Assembly: GCA_011390785.1 (NCBI GenBank)
Contig: JAABRR010000002.1
Span: 1 to 64,000, forward strand
From: Sphingobacteriia bacterium
GTDB lineage: Bacteria; Bacteroidota; Bacteroidia; Bacteroidales; UBA7960
DNA length: 64,000 nt
Direction of reading: 5' to 3'
Made by a program: the position numbers and the translations under genes. The notes beneath the pieces were generated by a model. That model was given only the letters and a program-made list of their open reading frames with translations, made no database searches and was not told the origin of the DNA. Below are positions 27,767 through 34,996 of this stretch, in pieces; the stretch's first letter is position 1; every line of letters starts with the position of its first letter.

Positions 27767-29254
27767 ATGGAAACAACACGTTCAAGCGGCATATTATTAC
27801 ATATAACATCACTTCCCGGAAAATACGGTATTGGTACTCTGGGAAAAGAAGCCTTTGATTTTGTAGATTTTCTTGTTGAGTCGGGACAAAAAGTCTGGCA
27901 GATACTTCCTCTGGGCCACACAGGCTATGGAGATTCTCCCTACCAATGCTACTCAGCTTTTGCCGGAAATCCACTGCTCATTGATCTGGAAAAACTTGTA
28001 AATGAAGGTCTTCTGAAAAAGGAAGATCTGCCGGATAATATTTATTTTGATGATGAAAAAGTCGATTTTGGGAAAGTTCATACTGTAAAATACCCTTTAT
28101 TGCATAAAGCTTACGAGAACCATAAAAAGATAAATGATAAGCTTAGATCTGTAAAGTTTCAAAATTTTTGTAATAAAAATGGTAAGTGGCTTGAAGATTA
28201 CTCTTTTTTTATGGCACTTAAGAAACATTTTAAAGATGTTGCCTGGACACAGTGGGAGCACGATATAAAATTTAAAAGGCCAGATTCTGTCAATTATTTC
28301 AGAGAACATCTTCATGATGATATCAATTATTATCGTTTTATTCAATACCTCTTTTACAAGCATTGGCTGGAATTAAAGTCTTATGCAAATTTAAATGATA
28401 TAAGTATTATTGGGGATATCCCTTTATACGTTGCTTTTGACAGTAGTGATGCCTGGTCCAATCCGGGTATTTTCGACTTTGATGATAACCTTAATCCGAT
28501 TAATGTGGCCGGTGTTCCACCAGATTATTTTAGTGAAACAGGCCAATTATGGGGTAATCCTCTTTATAAATGGGAAACACTTAAAAATACTGGTTATCAA
28601 TGGTGGATTGACAGAATTGAAGCAAACTTTACCCTTTATGATATTTTGCGTATTGACCATTTCAGAGGGTTAGCTGCTTTTTGGGCCGTGCCATTTGGTG
28701 AAGAAACTGCTATAAATGGCCAATGGATTGAAGCACCGGGAGAAGATATGCTCAAGACAGTTTTTGATAAACTGGGTAGTCTTAATATTATAGCTGAAGA
28801 TCTGGGTGTAATAACACCTGATGTTGTGGCATTGAGAGAAAAGTTCAATATGCCTGGAATGAAGATACTTCAGTTTGCCTTTGATTCTGGTGAAGAAAAT
28901 GATTTTATGCCCCATACATACGATAAGAACTGTGTGGTTTATTCAGGTACACATGATAATGATACCACTTTAGGCCATTTTCACCACAGTAAAGAATCTG
29001 ATAAACATCTTATGATGGAATACTTTGGCGTAAATAAAAAAGACCCTGCCTGGTCATTTATAAAACTGGCATGGTCAACAGTTGCCAATATATCCATTGC
29101 TCCTATGCAGGATATTTTTCGACTTGACACAGATGCCCGGATGAATTTCCCTGGTAAGGCTTCAGGCTATTGGAAATGGCGTTATTCAAAAAATCTGCTA
29201 ACTACTTCACATGTTGAAGATTTATTAAAAATAACCAAACTTTATGGCAGGTAA
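27767..29254 (+). CDS. malQ: 4-alpha-glucanotransferase (GH77, amylomaltase)
   Basis: Transfers alpha-1,4-glucan segments between maltodextrins, releasing glucose. 495 residues, the short bacterial amylomaltase form without extra N-terminal domains. Seen: GILLHITSLPGKYGIG at the N-terminus and the catalytic set Asp297 (LRIDHFRG), Glu344 (IIAEDLG) and Asp397 (GTHDNDT). Cytoplasmic, no signal. It lies 143 bp after the MFS transporter and 74 bp before a PfkB kinase; the gap before it holds an imperfect inverted repeat (27703-27730) of unclear role. Confidence 0.94.
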   Translation: METTRSSGILLHITSLPGKYGIGTLGKEAFDFVDFLVESGQKVWQILPLGHTGYGDSPYQCYSAFAGNPLLIDLEKLVNEGLLKKEDLPDNIYFDDEKVDFGKVHTVKYPLLHKAYENHKKINDKLRSVKFQNFCNKNGKWLEDYSFFMALKKHFKDVAWTQWEHDIKFKRPDSVNYFREHLHDDINYYRFIQYLFYKHWLELKSYANLNDISIIGDIPLYVAFDSSDAWSNPGIFDFDDNLNPINVAGVPPDYFSETGQLWGNPLYKWETLKNTGYQWWIDRIEANFTLYDILRIDHFRGLAAFWAVPFGEETAINGQWIEAPGEDMLKTVFDKLGSLNIIAEDLGVITPDVVALREKFNMPGMKILQFAFDSGEENDFMPHTYDKNCVVYSGTHDNDTTLGHFHHSKESDKHLMMEYFGVNKKDPAWSFIKLAWSTVANISIAPMQDIFRLDTDARMNFPGKASGYWKWRYSKNLLTTSHVEDLLKITKLYGR

Positions 29255-29328
29255 AAAGTAATTAAATGTTGAAATTTTTTTGATTCAATAATCAACCTTA
29301 ATAATCATAACTAAGAAAAAACATAAAC

Positions 29329-30432
29329 ATGGAACAGATTGGTATTTTTAAAAGTGCTTTGAAAAAACTGAATAAATATGATGAAAGCAAGCACCTTGTT
29401 GTAGGCTTTGATGGGTTTATTGACGAAATTATTCATGTTGTGGATCAACGGAAAAACGATCTGGAATATAAGCGAATCTCTGATATTAAATCTTACTCGG
29501 ATAGGATTGCAGCAGTAGCCGGATTAAGCGCGAATATTGAGTTGGTGCCCACCCAGATTAAGCTTGGTGGTAACGGGCCAATTATGGCCAATGCATTGAT
29601 TTCGCAAGGTCATGAAGTGACTTACATTGGTGCTATTGGTGCACATTATATTCATCCTGTTTTCAGAGAGTTTGCTGATGCCTGTAGAAAGGTTGTTTCT
29701 CTTACCGAGCCCGGGCATACAGATGCGCTGGAGTTTTTCGATGGAAAAATCATGATGGGAAAAATGAATAACATGGTAGAAGTTAGCTTTGAAAATCTCA
29801 TTGAAAAAGTACCTCTTCCTGAATTGAAAAAACTTCTTTCAGAAACTGATCTTATTGCATTTACCAACTGGACCATGCTTTCTAATCTCAATGGAATCAT
29901 TACCGAATTTAGTAAGATCATTAAAAGTCTTTCTAAAAAACCGAAAATTTTTATAGATCTTGCTGATCCCAAAAAACGCACGCAGGAAGATATCAGGGAA
30001 GTTCTGAATATTATTTCCGCTATTCCGGCAGAAACCGTTCTCAGTATGAACCTAAGTGAATCTACTATTATTTCTTTAATTTTGGGTATCAAGGAAGATC
30101 AGTTGCTTAGCAGGGCGATACAAATCAGAGAAAAAATGAACATTGCAGGTATTGTAATCCATCCAACCAATGGAGCAGCTGTTTCTACTGTAAAGGAAAG
30201 CAGATGGGTAGATGGGCCCTATACAGCTAAACCAAAGCTTACTACCGGTGCTGGCGATAATTTTAATGCTGGGTTCTGCAACGCCTGGCTGGCTGGTATG
30301 GAACCATCAGAATGTCTTGCTTTGGGGGTTTGTTCTTCAGGTTTTTACGTTAGAAATGCAGGGTCGGTAACCAGAGAAGACCTTCGTAGCTTTATGAAGC
30401 AATGGATTGATGCAGGATTAGGAGAAATCTAA
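29329..30432 (+). CDS. PfkB-family carbohydrate kinase
   Basis: 367 residues. N-terminal GFDGFIDEI, the substrate-side glycine pair LGGNGP, and the C-terminal ATP/anion-hole motif LTTGAGDNFNAGF with the catalytic Asp. These define the ribokinase/PfkB fold. The subgroup with the long N-terminus cannot be assigned a substrate; its place behind malQ suggests phosphorylation of a hexose from maltodextrin breakdown, or fructose (inference). Ends 14 bp from the convergent Nudix gene. Confidence 0.82.
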   Translation: MEQIGIFKSALKKLNKYDESKHLVVGFDGFIDEIIHVVDQRKNDLEYKRISDIKSYSDRIAAVAGLSANIELVPTQIKLGGNGPIMANALISQGHEVTYIGAIGAHYIHPVFREFADACRKVVSLTEPGHTDALEFFDGKIMMGKMNNMVEVSFENLIEKVPLPELKKLLSETDLIAFTNWTMLSNLNGIITEFSKIIKSLSKKPKIFIDLADPKKRTQEDIREVLNIISAIPAETVLSMNLSESTIISLILGIKEDQLLSRAIQIREKMNIAGIVIHPTNGAAVSTVKESRWVDGPYTAKPKLTTGAGDNFNAGFCNAWLAGMEPSECLALGVCSSGFYVRNAGSVTREDLRSFMKQWIDAGLGEI

Positions 30433-30446
30433 TTCCTTTTAAAGGT

Positions 30447-30857
30447 TTATTTTTTCATCCAAAATTGATCCAAATAGTATTTCCAAACTTTAATATCGGC
30501 TTCGATCCAGTTTAAAGATGGAAGATTCCCGGGAAATATCCAGTCAACATGCTGATGCTCCCCGGGAATTATTTTTTGGCTATCAATGTTGCATATAAAA
30601 GGGTAAAGCGCAATAGTTTTATCCGGATAACGATGATAAAATACAGGTAGTTCAATTTTAATTTTGATATTTATAGATAGTTCTTCATAAATTTCACGCA
30701 GCAAACATTCACGTGTTGTTTCTCCAGGCTCTATTTTCCCTCCCGGAAACTCCCATTTGCCTGCATGTGTCATGTTTTCGCCTCTCTGAGCCACCAGAAT
30801 CTTTCCATCATTTTCAATTAATGCACAGCTTACATTTAATAATAAGTCTGGTGTCAT
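30447..30857 (-). CDS. MutT-like Nudix hydrolase
   Basis: 136 residues. The Nudix box spans residues 40-62: Gly40, Glu46, Arg54-Glu55 and Glu58-Glu59 are in place, but the usual Gly near its end is Ser61. AGKWEFPGGKIEPGE is the typical MutT/8-oxo-dGTP diphosphatase start, and QHVDWIFPGNLP is typical of the C-terminal half. Likely sanitises oxidised nucleotides, or hydrolyses another nucleoside diphosphate derivative. Convergent with the PfkB gene; separate from pth, 100 bp away. Confidence 0.85.
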   Translation of the reverse strand: MTPDLLLNVSCALIENDGKILVAQRGENMTHAGKWEFPGGKIEPGETTRECLLREIYEELSINIKIKIELPVFYHRYPDKTIALYPFICNIDSQKIIPGEHQHVDWIFPGNLPSLNWIEADIKVWKYYLDQFWMKK

Positions 30858-30958
30858 GTTCTTAAATTTATATTAATGGGTCCGATAAACTGCTAATCGA
30901 ATATCATCGTTTTTAAGCACTTATATCAACTATCAACAGGATAATATTATACTGTTCG

Positions 30959-31573
30959 TTATTCCTGATTTTCTGATGTAGATGCAGGTTTTTCGGGTTT
31001 CTTTTTCTGGGGCTTGGTGTTGAAATAATTCATTGTCCGTTCAATTCCAACAGTGGCGAAACTTACAACCAGATCTACACATTTTTTCATTTGGGGCTCA
31101 ATGATTTCTAGCTCATCTTTACTCCATTTTCCTAAAACAAACTGCACTTGCGTACCCTTTGGAAAATCATCGCTAATACCAAATCTGAGACGGGGAAATT
31201 CCTGTGTTCCTAAGATAGAAATAATACTTGCCAATCCATTGTGGCCTCCATCACTACCTTTTGCTTTCAGTCTTAAGGTTGCCAATGGCAAGGCCACATC
31301 ATCTGTAATAACAAGTAGTTTATCAGTTTCAATCTTCTCTTTGGTTAACCAGTAATGAATAGCCTTGCCGCTCAGATTCATAAAGGTACTGGGTTTAAGC
31401 AAGACAAAAGTGCGTCCTTTGTACTTAAACCGACAGGTATCTCCGTATCGTGTTGGTTCGAAAATAGCATTTTTTAATCGCGCAAGTTCATCAAGAATCA
31501 TAAAACCGATATTATGACGGGTGTTTTGGTAATCAGGTCCAATATTGCCTAATCCGACAATCAGGTATTTCAT
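30959..31573 (-). CDS. pth: Peptidyl-tRNA hydrolase
   Basis: Releases tRNA from peptidyl-tRNA dropped from ribosomes. From ATG 31573 the protein has 204 residues and begins MKYLIVGLGN, with Asn10 and catalytic His20 at the standard positions; the segment KGSDGGHNGLASI is also conserved. A longer frame back to 31663 (or ATG 31639) adds a basic 22-30 residue leader, but the 31663 start lies inside the rplY terminator hairpin, so it is rejected. The C-terminus has an unusual Lys/Pro/Ser-rich tail (KPQKKKPEKPASTSENQE). Confidence 0.92.
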   Translation of the reverse strand: MKYLIVGLGNIGPDYQNTRHNIGFMILDELARLKNAIFEPTRYGDTCRFKYKGRTFVLLKPSTFMNLSGKAIHYWLTKEKIETDKLLVITDDVALPLATLRLKAKGSDGGHNGLASIISILGTQEFPRLRFGISDDFPKGTQVQFVLGKWSKDELEIIEPQMKKCVDLVVSFATVGIERTMNYFNTKPQKKKPEKPASTSENQE

Positions 31574-31650
31574 GGTATTTTCTTCTGTGTTAATCTGGTC
31601 AGTTTTTCTGGACCAAAACCTTTTTAAGAAATGAAGCATTGGCTGTATTA

Positions 31651-31687
31651 AAAAATAAGGCATAAAGATATCACCTTATGCCTTATT
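31651..31687 (-). terminator. Rho-independent terminator after rplY
   Basis: A 12-bp perfect stem (AATAAGGCATAA, 31654-31665, with its complement 31676-31687) and, on the minus strand, a following T-run. It separates rplY from pth. Confidence 0.85.
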
Positions 31688-31709
31688 GTATTTAGAAAAC
31701 TTTTAAAGT

Positions 31710-32327
31710 TTATTCTTCGGGAGCAGCTTCCTGGGCAGTCTCTTCTGAATCAGCATCTTCATCCTCATCGCCAACATCACCAGCTCCTCGGGTCATCTTT
31801 ACAATAACAACTACTGCATTGGCAGGATTCAGAAACTCAAGGCCTTCAACAGCAAGTTGTCCTACTTTTACCGAATCGGCAATGTTAAGCTTAGAAATAT
31901 TAACATCAATATTATCTGGCAATGCATCCATTAAACCTTTTACTTTGAGCTTGCGCAACTTTGTAATCAATTTACCCCCTTTGATAACACCAGGAGAATT
32001 ACCTGATACTTTAATAGGAATTTCAATCTTCAAAGGTTTATCAGGAAAGATTTGTAGAAAATCGCAATGGATAATTTTTCCTGTAACAGGGTGAAATTGT
32101 GCATCCTGGAGAATAACATCATAAACTTTTTTGTTAATATCCAGTTTTATCAAACAGGCTTCAGGAGTGTAGATGATATCTTTGAAATCAAGATCGGCCA
32201 TTGAAAAGCTTACTTGTTCCTTACCACCATAAAGTACGCAAGGTACTTTGCCCTGACGGCGCAATTCCTTAGCATCTTTTTTCCCTACGTTCTCTCTGAG
32301 AGAACCGCTCACAGATACTGTTTTCAT
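31710..32327 (-). CDS. rplY: 50S ribosomal protein L25/Ctc
   Basis: 205 residues, the long Ctc form: an N-terminal L25 domain that binds 5S rRNA (about 1-95, with RRQGKVPCVLYGG) and the TL5-type C-terminal domain (about 96-185). An acidic tail (about 186-205, rich in Asp and Glu) is typical in Bacteroidota. Located between prs and pth, the usual order in the phylum, but hairpins on both sides suggest its own transcript end. Confidence 0.93.
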   Translation of the reverse strand: MKTVSVSGSLRENVGKKDAKELRRQGKVPCVLYGGKEQVSFSMADLDFKDIIYTPEACLIKLDINKKVYDVILQDAQFHPVTGKIIHCDFLQIFPDKPLKIEIPIKVSGNSPGVIKGGKLITKLRKLKVKGLMDALPDNIDVNISKLNIADSVKVGQLAVEGLEFLNPANAVVVIVKMTRGAGDVGDEDEDADSEETAQEAAPEE

Positions 32328-32372
32328 TATTATATTTTTTAAATGTTAATAAACAAGAGTTTTGCCTTATGC

Positions 32373-32410
32373 AAAACCGGCTGCAAAGGTAATACTTTAC
32401 AACCGGTTTT
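32373..32410 (-). terminator. Probable terminator between prs and rplY
   Basis: An 11-bp stem with one wobble (32373-32383 and 32400-32410) around a 16-nt loop, followed on the minus strand by TTTTGC within the stem end. Could act as terminator or partial attenuator ahead of rplY. Confidence 0.55.
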
Positions 32411-32430
32411 TTATGGTATTTTTTTAAAAA

Positions 32431-33375
32431 TTATAAAATAGTAGTAAACCCAAAATGAGAGCTTATAGATTGATGGTTGTTTACCCGTTTTATTACATCG
32501 GCAAATAGCTTTGCTGTGGACAAAACTGTAATTTTGCTGCATTGTCTTGCCAGAGGAATAGAATCCGAAACAATAAACTCAATCATAGGACTTTTTTCAA
32601 TTTTTTCTATTGCATTACCTGAAAGTATCGGATGGGTACAAACTCCTCTTACACTTCTGGCCCCATTTTCCATCATCAAATAAGCTGCTTTGGTAATAGT
32701 GCCTCCAGTATCAACAATATCATCTATCAAAACTACATCCTTATCGGTAACATCGCCAATAAGCATCATCCGTTCTATTACATTGGCTTTCGCTCTCTGC
32801 TTATAACAAACCACCATTTCACAATTTAAAAATCTGCCGTATGCACCAGCTCTTCGGGTTCCACCTGTATCGGGTGATGCCGTAACCAAATTAGGAAGAT
32901 TGAGGCTTAAAATATAAGGGACAAATATTGATGACGCATACATGTGATCAACAGGTACATCGAAAAATCCTTGTATCTGATCGGCGTGTAAATCCATTGT
33001 AATTACACGATTAACACCGGCAGCAGTTAGCAGATTGGCTATTAATTTTGCCCCTATAGGAACCCGGGGCTTGTCTTTACGGTCCTGACGTGCAAATCCA
33101 TAATAGGGTATAACTGCTACTACCTGCTTTGCTGATGCGCGTTTGGCAGCATCAATCATTAATAATAATTCCATCAGATTGTCTGATGGAGCAAAGGTAC
33201 TTTGGATAATAAAAACATGACTGCCTCTAACCGTTTCTTCGAATGATGGCTGAAATTCACCATCACTAAATTTTTCTACAATTTCATTTCCAAGAGGCTG
33301 GCCGTAAATGTCAGCTATCTTTTGAGCCAGATAACGTGATGCAGAGCCAGAGAAAATATGTACAGTAGAAGCCAT
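32431..33375 (-). CDS. prs: Ribose-phosphate pyrophosphokinase (PRPP synthetase)
   Basis: Makes PRPP from ribose 5-phosphate and ATP for nucleotide, His and Trp synthesis. 314 residues, class I length. Seen: FSDGEFQPSFEETVRGSHVF (ribose-phosphate side), KDKPRVPIGAKL (flexible loop), MDLHADQIQGFFD and the PRPP-binding motif DVVLIDDIVDTGGTI. A -7 element is found 39-46 bp upstream of the start, divergent from the tRNA-Leu promoter. Confidence 0.95.
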   Translation of the reverse strand: MASTVHIFSGSASRYLAQKIADIYGQPLGNEIVEKFSDGEFQPSFEETVRGSHVFIIQSTFAPSDNLMELLLMIDAAKRASAKQVVAVIPYYGFARQDRKDKPRVPIGAKLIANLLTAAGVNRVITMDLHADQIQGFFDVPVDHMYASSIFVPYILSLNLPNLVTASPDTGGTRRAGAYGRFLNCEMVVCYKQRAKANVIERMMLIGDVTDKDVVLIDDIVDTGGTITKAAYLMMENGARSVRGVCTHPILSGNAIEKIEKSPMIEFIVSDSIPLARQCSKITVLSTAKLFADVIKRVNNHQSISSHFGFTTIL

Positions 33376-33413
33376 GGGATTTATTTTTGTGGAAGATTAC
33401 GTTCAAACTTGCG

Positions 33414-33421
33414 CAAAATTA
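33414..33421 (-). promoter_or_regulatory. -7 element of prs
   Basis: Minus-strand TAATTTTG fits TAnnTTTG and gives a leader of about 30 nt. -33 element not obvious. Confidence 0.45.
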
Positions 33422-33471
33422 GGAAATTAAAATAACCTGACAGTTTAATCACAAACGAAATTGCAATTTTT

Positions 33472-33501
33472 TTTGTGGAATAAGATTTATGTCTATCTTT
33501 G
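33472..33501 (+). promoter_or_regulatory. Bacteroidota-type promoter of tRNA-Leu
   Basis: TTTG (33472-33475), an 18-bp spacer, then TATCTTTG (33494-33501), 33 bp before the mature tRNA 5' end. It is among the best matches to the phylum consensus in the window. Confidence 0.75.
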
Positions 33502-33534
33502 CACACACAAAAAAATGCTCATTTTTTATTGAAT

Positions 33535-33618
33535 GCCCGGGTGGCGGAATTGGTAGACGCGCTGGTCTCAAACACCAGTGATAGCAATATCGTGCCGGTT
33601 CGATCCCGGCCCCGGGTA
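33535..33618 (+). tRNA. tRNA-Leu (anticodon CAA)
   Basis: 84 nt with a long variable arm, as class II tRNAs have. Acceptor GCCCGGG pairs with CCCGGGT (G-T at position 1-72), the anticodon stem is CTGGT/ACCAG with loop CTCAAAC (anticodon CAA, reads UUG), and the T-arm is GCCGG-TTCGATC-CCGGC. The 3' CCA is not encoded (ACA follows). Confidence 0.95.
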
Positions 33619-33650
33619 CAAAAACAGTGTGAGAGGGAAGAGCGAGAGCA

Positions 33651-33965
33651 ATGAACTTTTACGCTGTTTTTTCATCACTCTCAAACTCATACTACACTTT
33701 TTTCCTAAAACTCATTGGTATTTTAAAATATCCTATAGATGACTTAGTTAAAAAATTGGTTTGGTGTTTTTCGACATCACACTGGATTTTTCTGGGAGCA
33801 TCTAACCAGGTAAAGTATTATGTGTTCCATCCTGATGACAATATTCAGGAATATTCCTTAAATGAAGCTCAGAGACTAATAGATCAGATAAAAAAATCCG
33901 GAATCAGAATTGGGGTGAAAACTTCGCTCACCCATTTCATCATTCAGCTATTTTACTCCTTATAA
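33651..33965 (+). CDS. Small hypothetical protein after tRNA-Leu (uncertain)
   Basis: A frame of 104 codons starting 33 bp after the tRNA. The first residues (NFYAVFSSLSNSYYT) faintly recall the start of GIY-YIG domains, but the rest does not fit that family. The part from about residue 50 (YYVFHPDDNIQEYSLNEAQ then IDQIKKSGIRIGVK) has protein-like composition. Its end overlaps the convergent SGNH gene by 26 bp, which weakens the call. No function recognised. Confidence 0.33.
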   Translation: MNFYAVFSSLSNSYYTFFLKLIGILKYPIDDLVKKLVWCFSTSHWIFLGASNQVKYYVFHPDDNIQEYSLNEAQRLIDQIKKSGIRIGVKTSLTHFIIQLFYSL

Positions 33966-34686
33966 GCCCAATCCACTTAGTGTAGCCAGCTGGAGACAAA
34001 TGAACATTGTCGTAAGTGTAGGCAGCCGGCAGGTCGCCATTTTCGTCTGCCATGTGCTGGTAGGTATCTAACAGCTCATACTCACGATTTTTTATGCCTT
34101 TCAAAAGGTCATTGATTGATATGAGTTTCGATTTTTTATCATGACCCGAACCCAACGGCATAATAGTTTGAACAATAATCTCAGATTCTGGCAGTTTGGA
34201 CGCGAGAAAAGAACCTATTGAATCTATATTATCCTTAATTCTCTCCGGACTATAGCTTAAAAAAAGATCGTTGGTGCCAATCATAATAAAAACAGTAGAA
34301 GGCTTCCTGCATATTAATTCATTTAATCTGGCCAATACTCCATCAGTATTGTCTCCCGCTATACCACGGTTCTTTACGTTTATTCTCTCAAGTTTTGTAT
34401 TCCAATTACCTCCTTTTTCAGTCAGGCTATTGCCAAGCATCACAAAATCCCCCTGGTCAATGGTATCAGCCATAAAAACCCTTATTCTGGCGGCGTAATT
34501 AGATCGTGTGAATGTGGTATGGGAGGCAATCACAGTATCCAAAGGTGGATAGAGCTTCATACAAATGGCATTTTCTGATGGGTCAGTTGGAACCCCATTG
34601 TCTGTTTCGAATTTTTTGCAACCTTTTGTTATAGTTACAACTAATATCAGTAATATCGAAAACACAATAATTTTTTGGATTTTCAT
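33940..34686 (-). CDS. SGNH/GDSL-type esterase lipoprotein
   Basis: 248 residues. Lipobox with Cys23 (ITKGC). SGNH blocks: nucleophile Ser87 in MLGNSLTE (GNS replaces GDS, frequent in this subfamily), Gly in RGIAGDNTDG, Asn139 in IGTND, and the Asp226/His229 pair in DNVHLSPAGY. A deacylase on carbohydrate esters is the common role of such lipoproteins. As the last gene of the galactan locus it could remove acetyl groups from pectic galactan or its oligosaccharides (inference). It is separated from GH53 by 310 bp holding a repeated element. Confidence 0.82.
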   Translation of the reverse strand: MKIQKIIVFSILLILVVTITKGCKKFETDNGVPTDPSENAICMKLYPPLDTVIASHTTFTRSNYAARIRVFMADTIDQGDFVMLGNSLTEKGGNWNTKLERINVKNRGIAGDNTDGVLARLNELICRKPSTVFIMIGTNDLFLSYSPERIKDNIDSIGSFLASKLPESEIIVQTIMPLGSGHDKKSKLISINDLLKGIKNREYELLDTYQHMADENGDLPAAYTYDNVHLSPAGYTKWIGLIRSKIAE

Positions 34687-34996
34687 CTGTTTATATTCTT
34701 TAAATTTCTGATAAACTGTATCTTAGAATTCGTATTTAACATAATATTTTCGAGCTATTTAGTACCATATAATCATGCTCGTGTGTGTTAAAATTCTTTA
34801 TCATGGGTGTTTCATCTGTTTATAATTTGATTAAGTTGGTCAGATAGCTTGTCTCGTCTTTTATGACGAGAGAGCTTACCAACAATACTCTGACTGCACG
34901 TTTTACCACGCTGCGAATTATAATCATCCGTCTCGTTTTTTTTACGAGACAAGCTGTGTGTGTCAATAATATTGTCATGGTTCGGTTCATTTAACA
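34687..34996. other. Intergenic region with hairpins, between SGNH and GH53 genes
   Basis: Next to the SGNH start is a hairpin with arms TTTAACA/TGTTAAA (34735-34741, 34786-34792) and inner arms CGAGC/GCTCG (34751-34755, 34777-34781). Beyond it lies repeat copy A (34811-34993). No gene is credible here; a 61-codon frame across the repeat is a by-product of the repeat. Confidence 0.6.
34811..34993. repeat. Intergenic repeat copy A (downstream of GH53)
   Basis: About 183 bp, clearly related to copy B at 38278-38410: both share TTTCATCTGTTTATAATTT, TTAAGTTGGTCAGAT, CAACAATA.TCTGAC, TTTTACCA.GCTGCGAATTA and TGTCAATA.TATTGTCATGG in the same order. Copy A carries two extra hairpin inserts: TCTCGTC/GACGAGA (34852-34858, 34865-34871) and GTCTCGT/ACGAGAC (34930-34936, 34944-34950). 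On the minus strand the unit ends in ATAAACAGATGAAA, like the start region of the SGNH gene. Confidence 0.8.

Noticed and set aside
31573-31663. Longer N-terminus for peptidyl-tRNA hydrolase
   Set aside because: The start at 31663 lies inside the rplY terminator hairpin and adds non-conserved basic residues; ATG 31573 puts Asn10 and His20 at standard positions.
33651-33965. GIY-YIG endonuclease next to tRNA-Leu
   Set aside because: Only the first dozen residues recall the domain; the catalytic part is missing, so listed only as an uncertain hypothetical gene.
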